NCBI GenBank assembly: GCA_019090845.1 | Contig: JAHRVD010000338.1 | Coordinates: 1 to 10,123 of the forward strand | DNA: 10,123 bases | Source of the DNA: Marinosulfonomonas sp. | GTDB lineage: Bacteria > Pseudomonadota > Alphaproteobacteria > Rhodobacterales > Rhodobacteraceae | Direction: 5' to 3' | Shown: in pieces, positions 1 through 5,794 of the stretch | How positions within the stretch are numbered: position 1 is the first letter of the stretch | How the letters are laid out: each line of letters begins with the position of its first letter | Translations under genes and position numbers: made by a program | Notes under the pieces: model-generated | What the model was told of the DNA's origin: nothing | The model's database searches: none | The model's input: the letters and a program-made list of their open reading frames with translations, nothing else

Positions 1-246
1 CGGATTGCCGGTGGATGGCTCGGCGCGCACCTCGGTGGGGCACCCGCACCAGAGCGCCGTCTCTTTGGTCTAGCGCTGTTGCCGCAAGCCGGGGTGGCGG
101 TTGGTATGGCTCTTATCGCCGCCAATGCTTTGCCGGACTATGCCGACCAGATCATCGCTCTGACCATCGGAACCACAATCGCCTTCGAACTAATCGGCCC
201 CGTTCTGACGCTTTGGGCAATCCGGCAATCCGCCGACAAAGCCTAA
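1..246 (+). CDS. Cation:proton antiporter, C-terminal 81 residues (partial)
   Basis: The reading frame is open from the first base and ends at TAA 244-246. The visible protein is hydrophobic, with the segment LLPQAGVAVGMALIAANAL followed by a second helix, TIGTTIAFELIGPVLTLWAI. The LLPQAGVAVGMAL pattern is typical of the last transmembrane helices of CPA-type (Na+ or K+)/H+ antiporters, which exchange cations for protons across the inner membrane. The 5' end is outside the window, so neither the full length nor the ion can be judged. The stop overlaps the end of the decayed AAA ATPase on the other strand by two bases, so the two are convergent. The alternative +1 frame over this stretch gives a low-complexity Arg-rich product and is a shadow. 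Confidence 0.75.
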   Translation, partial: RIAGGWLGAHLGGAPAPERRLFGLALLPQAGVAVGMALIAANALPDYADQIIALTIGTTIAFELIGPVLTLWAIRQSADKA

Positions 247-871
247 CGGGTGTCGATCGCCGCAAGCCTTGCAATTGCATCGCTCAGGGGCATCGCCCGC
301 GGGCTTCCCTGCCCCGACACTTCGCGATCTCCTGCATAAACCAAAAGACGTTCCGCGACACCCAGACTAGACGCGATCTTCGCCGCATTCATCAACCCAC
401 CCTGCAAAATGCGCCAGCATGGTCCAGAACCGGCGCAGGATCTCGGCAGGCACGCGGGGTCCCAACATCGGAATGTCGCGCTCCAGATAGGTGCGAATGA
501 AATCCTCGCGCCACGTCAGGCTTTGGCGGTCGGTTCCGGCCAGATAGCTTTCGGGAAATCCGCCGCGCAACCACAACGACTGCATGGCCCCGCCCGACCT
601 CGTTCAGGCTGATCGGCGTCAGTTCGTGGTAGCTGACCCGACCGGCCAGTGTTTCAGCGTTTTGCCGCAGCAGAGTGTTCGACGCCGATCCAAGCAGCAG
701 GAACTGTCCGGTGCGGTGCCCCGCCCGGCGGCGGCGGTCGATTTATCATCTCAGCGCGGCGAACAGACCGGGCATCAGCTGCACTTCCGCGATAATGACA
801 AGCCGCCCGATCTGCTCATCCAGATAAATGTCCAGTTTCTCCAGGACCTGCCGGTCAGCTGCGCGTTTCAT
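243..871 (-). pseudogene. Decayed DUF4143-type AAA ATPase
   Basis: Pieces of a DUF4143/AAA_14 ATPase are spread over several minus-strand frames. In order they are: a stretch with EQIGRLVIIAEVQ and MPGLFAALR (Walker B-like region); in-frame stops TGA-TAA at 743-748; then GQFLLLGSASNTLLRQNAE and ETLAGRVSYHELTPISLNE; a frameshift near 583-592; then MQSLWLRGGFPESYLAG and TYLERDIPMLGPRVPAEI; a frameshift near 400; then NAAKIASSLGV. The sequence then jumps near 357 to a C-terminal tail, ERLLVYAGDREVSGQGSP, ending at TAG 243-245. The P-loop region and much of the C-terminal nuclease-like part are missing: about 205 codons remain where family members usually have about 380-400. The family is widespread and its cellular role is poorly defined. 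This copy cannot make a working protein. Confidence 0.85.
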
Positions 872-1282
872 ACCATGCGGCGCGCGCTGCCGCCGAAGTC
901 CGAGGCCGGATATGGCCGCGTCATTAACATCGCCTCTGTTCACGGGCTAGAGGCGTCGGTCAACAAGGCTCTCTTTGTCGCATCGAAGGTCGGTCTGATC
1001 GGGCTTTACCGCGTCGCAGCGTTGGAATACGCCGCCTCTGGCGACAGAAAGGCTGGAGTTGTCACGGTGAATTGCATCTACCCGGGTTGGACCGAGACGG
1101 CCATCATCGAGCCTCAAGTCACAGCGCTTGCAATAGAGTTCGATGGTGATCGCGATGCTGGCATTGCCAATTTGCTGGCCGAGAAGCAACCCAGCCGTCA
1201 GTTGTCCCATCCATCCGAAATCGGCGTTCTGGCACTCTGACTCTGCTCCTCCATTGCCCACAATATTACCGGCACATCCATT
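853..1282 (+). pseudogene. Truncated 3-hydroxybutyrate dehydrogenase (SDR family)
   Basis: The frame reads CAFHTMRRALP, GRVINIASVHGLEAS, FVASKVGLIGLYRVAALE, PGWTETAIIEPQV and LLAEKQPSRQLSHPSEIG. This is the collinear C-terminal half of D-3-hydroxybutyrate dehydrogenase, the short-chain dehydrogenase that oxidises 3-hydroxybutyrate to acetoacetate with NAD+. The N-terminal Rossmann half with the cofactor glycine motif is absent. A TGA at 1238-1240 interrupts the frame, after which homology resumes in the same frame with LCSSIAHNITGTSI up to about 1282. The last few residues (usually a PVDGGW-type tail) are missing. The catalytic YxxxK motif reads FVASK here: the tyrosine codon is TTT (974-976). 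Three independent lesions make this a pseudogene. The open frame running upstream from 584 is unrelated antisense of the AAA remnant. Confidence 0.85.
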
Positions 1283-1563
1283 TACCCCCCACCTCAAAAG
1301 TCGGTTTCAAAATGCGCCACATCCGGCGCTCTCATGGTAGAGCTTGGTGTTCACTATAGTCACATGCCGGACGTTTGGCGGTTCTGACGGAACGTGCAGG
1401 CAGGTGTCCATCCGGGTGATTTTTTTGTTCGTCCGCCTAGGTCGCGTAAAAAGGGCAGTCTTTGGCGCCGGCCCATTTGTATTGTTCAAAATCACACCAT
1501 CAGGTGCCAATGCTCGCTAAATTGTAAGCGAGGTGAAACAAACCCATTTAGGAAATCAGCCCA
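1283..1563. other. Non-coding stretch upstream of the permease operon
   Basis: These 281 bases lie between the last recognisable dehydrogenase homology and the original permease start. Short frames exist on both strands, for example a 67-codon minus-strand frame at 1307-1510, but none resembles a known family. The stretch must hold the promoter of the permease/thioredoxin operon. I see no convincing -35/-10 pair; the only clear structure is the inverted repeat at 1513-1532. It may also contain unrecognised debris of the recombination that truncated the dehydrogenase. Confidence 0.5.
1513..1532. promoter_or_regulatory. Inverted repeat in the permease leader
   Basis: CTCGCT and AGCGAG form perfect 6-bp arms separated by AAATTGTA, ending 31 bases before the ATG at 1564. 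COG0701 permease genes are often controlled by ArsR-family repressors, so this 20-bp palindrome could be an operator. It could also be a chance or RNA-level hairpin. No regulator gene is visible in the window. The call rests only on symmetry and position. Confidence 0.3.
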
Positions 1564-1755
1564 ATGCAAGAACTGCTTATCTGGCTGAATGACCAGCTGC
1601 TGCGCATGCAATGGCTCTCTGATCTTGTCACATGGTTCTTGGCAGATGGTTCTTGGCAGATGGTTTGGGGATGGACATGGCCAATCGTGTTGCTGGCAGC
1701 GTCCATTTCTTCATCTATGACGTCATCAAAATTTTCATCCTCTTATCGGTCCTGA
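1564..1755 (+). other. Original permease N-terminus, now out of frame
   Basis: ATG 1564 has a fair Shine-Dalgarno (AGGAAA at 1550-1555) and encodes MQELLIWLNDQLLRMQWLSD and then LVTWFLADG. It then enters the 14-bp tandem duplication, reads an unrelated frame and stops at 1753-1755. If one copy of the duplicated 14-mer is removed on paper, the frame runs straight through FLADG-LGMDMANRV into the long permease frame and gives a 336-residue protein. This is therefore the authentic 5' end of the gene, uncoupled from its body by +14 bases. Confidence 0.8.
1632..1665. repeat. 14-bp tandem duplication (2.4 copies)
   Basis: TGGTTCTTGGCAGA occurs at 1633-1646 and again directly at 1647-1660, followed by TGGTT. 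The preceding A also matches, so the 14-base period covers 1632-1665. Fourteen is not a multiple of three, so the duplication shifts the permease reading frame. Tandem repeats of this size commonly arise, and revert, by replication slippage. Confidence 0.95.
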
Positions 1756-2588
1756 TCTTTTCCATTTCCTACGTGCAGAGCTATTTTCCGCCCGAACGCA
1801 CACGCCGGATACTGGGGCAGCGAAAGGGTGTGGGTGCGAACACACTGGCCGCTTTTCTGGGCACTTTGACGCCTTTCTGCTCATGTTCATCCATTCCCTT
1901 GTTCATCGGGTTCACCAGCGCCGGTTTGCCACTTTCCGTGACGTTTTCCTTCTTGATATCATCGCCACTGGTTGACCTCGCCTCGGTGATCCTGCTTGCC
2001 AGTATCTTTAACTGGACCATTGCGTTGAGCTATGTCGTTGTCGGCCTCATCCTAGCTGTCCTCGGTGGCACCTTGATCGGATCTTTGAGGCTTGAAAGTC
2101 AGGTAGAGGCGTTCGTATTCCAAAGCCCAGTCAGCGATCACGACAACGATGGCAAGATTAGTCGCGAAGAACGTCTGATATATGCACGAGAGCAAGTTCT
2201 GGATATCGTGCACCGCGTCTGGCTGTTTGTCCTCATTGGCATCGGTATTGGCGCCGCGATCCACAACTGGATTCCCGAAAGCTGTATCGCTTCCACTTTG
2301 GGTCAGGACAGATGGCGGTCGGTTTTTGTTGCGACCGTTGCCGGCGTCCCGATGTATGCGGATATCTTCGGAACCCTGCCAATAGCCGAAGCGCTGGTTC
2401 AAAAGGGCGTTGGTGTAGGGACCGCGCTCGCCTTCATAATGTCGGTGACCGCGCTATCGTTGCCGTCGGTGATAATGCTCAAGCGGGTCGTCAAACTGCC
2501 CTTACTCGTGATCTTTATCGCGATTGTCACGGTGGGGATCATCGTGATTGGTTATGTGTTCAACAGCGCGTCCCAATTGCTCATTTAA
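1632..2588 (+). CDS. COG0701/ArsP-family permease body, N-terminally frameshifted
   Basis: The 318-codon frame encodes a polytopic inner-membrane permease of the DUF318/ArsP group. Known members export trivalent organoarsenicals, but substrates are unknown for most. The hallmark TPFCSCSSIPLFIGF motif, with the paired cysteines, is at residues 80-94. Helices lie near residues 34-49, 85-110, 115-150, 196-212, 230-250, 262-285 and 290-312. The central cytoplasmic loop contains DHDNDGKISREE (169-180), a complete EF-hand-like calcium loop. The frame begins at ATG 1632, inside the duplicated 14-mer, where no Shine-Dalgarno is visible. Later ATGs at 1671 and 1677 are also possible and only weakly preceded by G-rich sequence. 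The protein lacks about 27 authentic N-terminal residues and may be poorly expressed or inactive. The gene is followed 14 bases later by the thioredoxin-like gene. The substrate cannot be read from sequence. Confidence 0.85.
   Translation: MVLGRWFLADGLGMDMANRVAGSVHFFIYDVIKIFILLSVLIFSISYVQSYFPPERTRRILGQRKGVGANTLAAFLGTLTPFCSCSSIPLFIGFTSAGLPLSVTFSFLISSPLVDLASVILLASIFNWTIALSYVVVGLILAVLGGTLIGSLRLESQVEAFVFQSPVSDHDNDGKISREERLIYAREQVLDIVHRVWLFVLIGIGIGAAIHNWIPESCIASTLGQDRWRSVFVATVAGVPMYADIFGTLPIAEALVQKGVGVGTALAFIMSVTALSLPSVIMLKRVVKLPLLVIFIAIVTVGIIVIGYVFNSASQLLI
2136..2171 (+). other. EF-hand-like loop coding segment in the permease
   Basis: These codons give DHDNDGKISREE. Acidic or polar residues occupy loop positions 1, 3, 5 and 9, with Gly at 6, Ile at 8 and Glu at 12, matching the canonical EF-hand consensus. 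It lies in the hydrophilic loop between the two membrane halves, followed by a helical segment (RLIYAREQVLDIVHRVW). Calcium binding is an inference. Confidence 0.6.
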
Positions 2589-2602
2589 AACGGAGAGAAG
2601 AG

Positions 2603-2839
2603 ATGAACATCAAAATTCTGGGATCCGGCTGCAAGAAGTGCCTCGCGCTCGCGGACAACACAAAAGCCGCAGCTGAAACCGCGGGGATCGACCCACAGAT
2701 CGATAAAGTGACTGACGTTGTCGCCATCGCCGGTTATGGCCTGATGTCAACGCCCGGATTGGTCATTGATGAAAAGCTTGTTGCGTCGGGGCGAGTGCTA
2801 AAAGCGGTAGAGATTGGAAAACTACTGGCAAAGGCATAA
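2603..2839 (+). CDS. Small thioredoxin-like (redox-active disulfide) protein
   Basis: This 78-residue protein has the compact thioredoxin fold of the 'redox-active disulfide protein 2' group: the N-terminal strand MNIKILGSG, the redox motif CKKC at residues 10-13, and the cis-proline segment STPGLVID around Pro51. It lacks a signal peptide, so it should be cytoplasmic. ATG 2603 follows a purine-rich Shine-Dalgarno (CGGAGAGAAGAG). It sits 14 bases behind the permease gene, a pairing seen repeatedly for COG0701 permeases. It may reduce or hand over a thiol-reactive substrate, or act on the permease cysteine pair; that partnership is inference. The gene looks intact, so only the permease of this operon is damaged. 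Confidence 0.85.
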   Translation: MNIKILGSGCKKCLALADNTKAAAETAGIDPQIDKVTDVVAIAGYGLMSTPGLVIDEKLVASGRVLKAVEIGKLLAKA

Positions 2840-3045
2840 CCACTTTAGCCATGCCTGCAAGTGATCGAAGCAATCGGAATACTTGCCGCGAGCATGAACG
2901 CCAGGATCGTTAAAGCGTAAGCCGGAATTTTCAGGAGAATTTTCGTAACGCCGCCTTAATTGCCCCCTTGCTATTGATCAGTTTCTCTTGCCCGCCCCTG
3001 TGCTCTGATTGTTGCTGACTAGATGACAGAACAAAGGTAGCCACC
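2840..3045. other. Intergenic stretch after the thioredoxin-like gene
   Basis: No gene of a known family is recognised. On the minus strand a short frame without a start codon (about 2848-2955) reads ILLKIPAYALTILAFMLAAS and looks like a single membrane helix. It could be a fragment of a membrane protein but has no further support. No clear intrinsic terminator was found. Confidence 0.35.
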
Positions 3046-3132
3046 ATGGACCGGACTCTGAAAGCCCAGATTTCATCCAGTATCGACACTGCCGATGACA
3101 TGACCATCGCAACAGTCCGCGACGATGGCTAG
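3046..3132 (+). pseudogene. N-terminal stump of a pyridoxamine 5'-phosphate oxidase-like protein
   Basis: ATG 3046, preceded by AAAGG, encodes 28 residues including DTADDMTIATVRDDG, then stops at TAG 3130-3132. This matches the start of small PPOX-family (split-barrel flavin or general-stress) proteins, where ATVRxDG is normally followed by a P-containing strand and about 110 more residues. Everything after the Gly is gone and cupin-derived sequence follows, so this is a deletion stump. The family assignment rests on a short stretch. Confidence 0.5.
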
Positions 3133-3143
3133 GGGCGCTGAAA

Positions 3144-3320
3144 AGGTCCGGCTCCTGTTCCAACAGGCGGGCGTTGCGCGGTCAGGAACCTGAACGCACG
3201 GAACCTTTGCGTCTCTATACAATCTACGGACCGCCCGAGCATATTGAAGGCACAGTTCACAAGACCAAGGCCCAAGCCGATGCTTCCCACGAGCACTTCA
3301 ACGGGCAGACCACAGAGTGA
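3144..3320 (+). pseudogene. C-terminal remnant of a small cupin protein
   Basis: One frame reads VPTGGRCAVRNLN (3157-3195), resembling the VPAGTxHNVxN strand of small cupins. After a frameshift around 3196-3203, TEPLRLYTIYGPPEHIEG continues into a His/Glu-rich tail, ending with HEHFNGQTTE and TGA 3318-3320. This is the C-terminal part of the single-domain cupins whose last segment reads LKLYTxYxPPEHxxGTVHxTK. The metal-binding first cupin motif is missing and the histidine of the second motif appears mutated. It follows directly on the PPOX stump in the same orientation, which suggests one deletion joined two formerly separate genes. Confidence 0.55.
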
Positions 3321-3389
3321 CTTAAGCCGGTTCCACCGCCTTTCCGAACAATGCGGAGATCCAATTATTGCTCTGGCTGATCGCGGCGT

Positions 3390-4163
3390 TCACCCAAATA
3401 CCACGTCCAGAAACAACATGACGACAACGCCGACAATCAAGCCGGTGGTGGCGGCCTTGTGGTGCCCATGACGATGAGTTTCGGGGATGATTTCATTGCT
3501 GATTACATAGATCATCGCGCCAGCCGCAAAGGTCAGCCCCCACGGAAGCAGTATCTGCGACGCACTGACCGCAATGACACCAGCAAGGCCTGCAATCGGC
3601 TCAACCAGCCCCGTCGCGGCAGCGACGAGAAAGGCATACATCTTGCCATACCCTTCTGATTGAAGAGCGAGCGCGACGGCCAGACCTTCCGGTGCGTTTT
3701 GAAGTCCGATGCCAAGCGCAAGCGTGGTTGCCGCACCGATATCACCGCCTCCAAAGCCGACGCCGACAGCCAAGCCTTCGGGAACATTGTGCAACGTGAT
3801 CGCGATCACGAATAGCCAGATCTTGCGAACCGACGCAGCTTTTGGGCCTTCAAGACCTTTGATAAAGTGCTGGTGCGGCACCCGTTCGTCCAGGGCGTAA
3901 ATTGCGGCCGCTCCCAGCAAAATCCCACCTGCAGCGATGAGGGCCGGAACCGCCCCTTCGCCATAAAGGCCCGCAGATATCTCAAGGCCCGGAATGATCA
4001 GGGAAAAATACGAGGCAGAAAGCATGACCCCGGCGGCAAACCCCAATAGAACGTCGTTTGTTCTGCGCGAAACAGCCTTGCCCACCAGGATTGGCAACGC
4101 CCCAACCGCAGTCATCAGGCCGGCGGCAAGACTGCCAAGCAAACCAAGGGCGATAACGTTCAT
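3390..4163 (-). CDS. ZIP-family divalent metal transporter (ZupT/GufA type)
   Basis: This 257-residue inner-membrane protein of eight predicted helices carries the ZIP core motifs: HNVPEG at residues 125-130 (helix 4), QNAPEG at 155-160 (helix 5) and a conserved glutamate near 188. These line the binuclear metal site in bacterial ZIP proteins. A histidine-rich stretch, PETHRHGHH (227-235), lies in the loop before the last helix and could bind metal. ZIP members move Zn2+, Fe2+ or Mn2+ towards the cytoplasm; the metal cannot be told from sequence. ATG 4163 is preceded by AGGAAGAGGGGA, a plausible Shine-Dalgarno. It follows the peroxiredoxin pseudogene on the same strand after 99 bases and appears intact. 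Confidence 0.9.
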   Translation of the reverse strand: MNVIALGLLGSLAAGLMTAVGALPILVGKAVSRRTNDVLLGFAAGVMLSASYFSLIIPGLEISAGLYGEGAVPALIAAGGILLGAAAIYALDERVPHQHFIKGLEGPKAASVRKIWLFVIAITLHNVPEGLAVGVGFGGGDIGAATTLALGIGLQNAPEGLAVALALQSEGYGKMYAFLVAAATGLVEPIAGLAGVIAVSASQILLPWGLTFAAGAMIYVISNEIIPETHRHGHHKAATTGLIVGVVVMLFLDVVFG

Positions 4164-4262
4164 CCAGGCGTCCCCTCTTCCTTGTCAGCAGATCACAGCG
4201 CCCAAACGCGTGAAGACGTATTCAACCAAGGCGCACAGGCGCATCGCAGGATCATGCAAATA

Positions 4263-4697
4263 TTACGCGGCGTCGGTGAACCTGAGATAAGGACGCACTT
4301 CGTCCCACCCTTGCACGAAAAGTTCTTTCGCCTGATCGTTGCTGATCGACGGCGGAATGATCACCCTGTCACCGGGGCGCCAATCGGCAGGTGTCGCGAT
4401 GCTTTGCGCATCTGCAAACTGAAGATCTGTGTTTTTGTGTGTCGTTCACATCCTCGATCCATTTCACGTCCTCGGCCACGGTACCGGTCGACAGCCCGAT
4501 CGGTTTGGTATTGCGCGCTGCGAAATCACCGGCCAGTTGTGACGTGCGGCCCATTTCCGTCGTGCAAACAGGCGTGAAGTCAGCCGGGTGCGAGAAGAAG
4601 AACACCCAGGCCCCATTGGCCCATGTATGAAAGTCGACCTCCCCCTTCGTGGTATCGATCGTGAAATTCGGGACGTATCGCCAATGTCCAAAGACAT
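4263..4697 (-). pseudogene. 1-Cys (Prx6-type) peroxiredoxin with central deletion and frameshifts
   Basis: The start ATG 4697 with AGGAGA upstream gives MSLDIGDT. The frame then slips by one base (near 4670-4676) into PNFTIDTTKGEVDFHTWANG, the intact peroxidatic motif PADFTPVCTTEMG and KPIGLSTGTVAEDVKWIEDV. After NDTQ an A run (T 4432-4436 on the plus strand) carries one extra base. The corrected frame reads NTDL and jumps directly to QFADAQSIATPADWRPGDR and IIPPSIS, ending LRFTDAA with TAA 4263-4265. About 80-90 residues (the region after NTDL up to the last helix) are missing: 144 codons remain of about 217-220. The product would have been a cytoplasmic peroxidase reducing H2O2 and alkyl hydroperoxides. 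The internal deletion cannot be explained by sequencing error, although the two single-base shifts could be. Confidence 0.9.
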
Positions 4698-4831
4698 GAT
4701 GTCTTCTCCTGTTTCTAAACTGTTGGGTCTTGGCCAGTAGCAATCACTGGGCGCGCACTTTGCTACTCCATTGGCGCGACCGGCCGCGGCTCCATGTCAA
4801 TTGCCTAGACCTCAAATACAGTTCGCCCGGA

Positions 4832-5044
4832 TCACAACCGGCACGTCGAAATGCCAAACACTTTGTAAATCGGGCAGAAACTGAACAGCGCTGTTGCTGC
4901 CAGCACCAGACCGACAGCCATGCTGACATAAGCCCAAGCCCCAACCGACCAAATGGGCGGAGTGTTCAAAAGCGGCGCAACCAACAGAGTAAGGCCGATC
5001 AGCAGCCTCAGCACACGATCCGCACGTCCCAGATTGGCAGTCAT
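4832..5044 (-). CDS. DUF2892 small inner-membrane protein
   Basis: This 70-residue protein has two hydrophobic helices (about 12-28 and 33-55), an N-terminal RADRVLRLLIG motif and the C-terminal CPIYKVFGISTC signature. This is the compact YgaP-membrane-domain-like DUF2892 fold, often found next to rhodanese, sulfide or redox genes; its biochemical role is not established. ATG 5044 has a strong Shine-Dalgarno (AAGGAGGA). Upstream are a TATAAA hexamer and a perfect FNR box at the class II spacing, so oxygen-dependent expression is likely. A longer in-frame alternative is not needed. The gene appears intact, and it diverges from the flavodoxin gene. Confidence 0.85.
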   Translation of the reverse strand: MTANLGRADRVLRLLIGLTLLVAPLLNTPPIWSVGAWAYVSMAVGLVLAATALFSFCPIYKVFGISTCRL

Positions 5045-5138
5045 AGAAATCCTCCTTTTGGTTCAATTCGTTACAATACTCTTTCTCCGCACAAGCCTGA
5101 ACGACTTGGTCGGGAGGGTGATCGTCAAATTCCGATTT

Positions 5139-5144
5139 TTTATA
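5139..5144 (-). promoter_or_regulatory. -10 hexamer (TATAAA) of the DUF2892 promoter
   Basis: On the minus strand TATAAA lies at 5144-5139. If transcription starts at 5132, the hexamer is exactly at -12 to -7 and the FNR box centre is exactly at -41.5, giving a leader of about 88 bases. No good -35 hexamer is needed in a class II arrangement. Confidence 0.6.
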
Positions 5145-5166
5145 GGCCCCCGCCCCGCTGCTCAGA

Positions 5167-5180
5167 TTGATCTTTGTCAA
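5167..5180. promoter_or_regulatory. FNR/FnrL-type operator
   Basis: TTGATCTTTGTCAA on the plus strand fits TTGA-N6-TCAA with both half-sites perfect. It is centred at 5173.5, between the divergent DUF2892 and flavodoxin genes. FNR-family regulators (FnrL in Rhodobacterales) bind this pattern and activate from -41.5 when oxygen is low. Dnr/NnrR-type relatives recognise similar sites, so nitric oxide control is an alternative. Confidence 0.75.
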
Positions 5181-5233
5181 CGCAGCACACATCCCAAGCT
5201 GTCATGAGTATGCCGCACCATCGGAGAACACCC

Positions 5234-5770
5234 ATGGACAACACACCCAAAAAGACCGGCATCGTCGTTTATTCCCGCTCAGGCCATTCCCGTAGGCTCG
5301 CCAAAAAACTAGCCGATACGCTGGATGCGACGATCATCGAGCTGAACGCCCCGGGCTACAAAGGCGCTTTCGGATATATGCGCGCCGGATACAGTAGCCT
5401 CAGACAGACCTGCGCATCGGCGTCGCAGTCCTTCTCGTCGCTATCAGACTATGACCGCATTATCCTGTGCGGGCCGGTCTGGACATCCTACCCGGCCGCG
5501 CCTTTGCGCGGCCTGCTGCGGTCTGACATTACCCTACCTGAATCCGTGTCGCTCTTCCTGACCAGCGGCGGGAATTCGCCAGCGATCAAAGCATTCAACG
5601 CAGCCCATGCAGACATGGGTCACGCGCTGGTCGCCAAGGCGTCGCTTGGCAATTCGGAAGAAGGCACTTTGCAGGAAGACCGCATCATGAAGGCGTTTCT
5701 GGAAGAACTGAATGCCACGGGTGACTGGAACCATTCAGACCCGTCCGTCGTCCGATTGCACACGCTTTAG
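5234..5770 (+). CDS. Flavodoxin-like protein
   Basis: The 178-residue protein shows the flavodoxin alpha/beta pattern: first strand KTGIVVYSRSGHS with an FMN-phosphate loop (SRSGHS, residues 14-19), a second flavin-contacting loop CGPVWTSYPAAP (79-90) and a third loop TSGGN (110-114). It probably binds FMN and acts as an electron carrier or small quinone/flavin reductase in the cytoplasm. The start at ATG 5234 is chosen because GGAGA lies 7 bases upstream and the homology begins just after it. The upstream in-frame ATG at 5174 lies inside the FNR box and would add 20 unconserved residues. The gene is only 24 bases ahead of the ABC ATPase gene, so it probably leads that operon. Confidence 0.8.
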   Translation: MDNTPKKTGIVVYSRSGHSRRLAKKLADTLDATIIELNAPGYKGAFGYMRAGYSSLRQTCASASQSFSSLSDYDRIILCGPVWTSYPAAPLRGLLRSDITLPESVSLFLTSGGNSPAIKAFNAAHADMGHALVAKASLGNSEEGTLQEDRIMKAFLEELNATGDWNHSDPSVVRLHTL

Positions 5771-5794
5771 TGCACCCAGAAAGCGAGAGAGATT

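Noticed and set aside
584..1240. 218-codon open plus-strand frame as one gene
   Set aside because: Its first 90 codons are antisense to the AAA ATPase remnant and resemble nothing. Only the part after about 853 is dehydrogenase-like.
1307..1510. 67-codon minus-strand frame in the permease leader
   Set aside because: No recognisable motif, no clear ribosome binding site, and its composition is not distinctive. It could be debris but cannot be supported.
2833..2855. GGCAT/ATGCC inverted repeat after the thioredoxin-like gene as a terminator
   Set aside because: The stem is only five pairs with a 13-base loop and no T run follows.
4185..4244. 19-residue minus-strand frame (MRLCALVEYVFTRLGAVIC) between the peroxiredoxin remnant and the ZIP gene
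   Set aside because: Cysteine-containing and in the right direction, but there is no Shine-Dalgarno and no family is recognised.
4795..4800. Minus-strand TTGACA as the -35 of a peroxiredoxin promoter
   Set aside because: No acceptable -10 hexamer lies 16-18 bases downstream.
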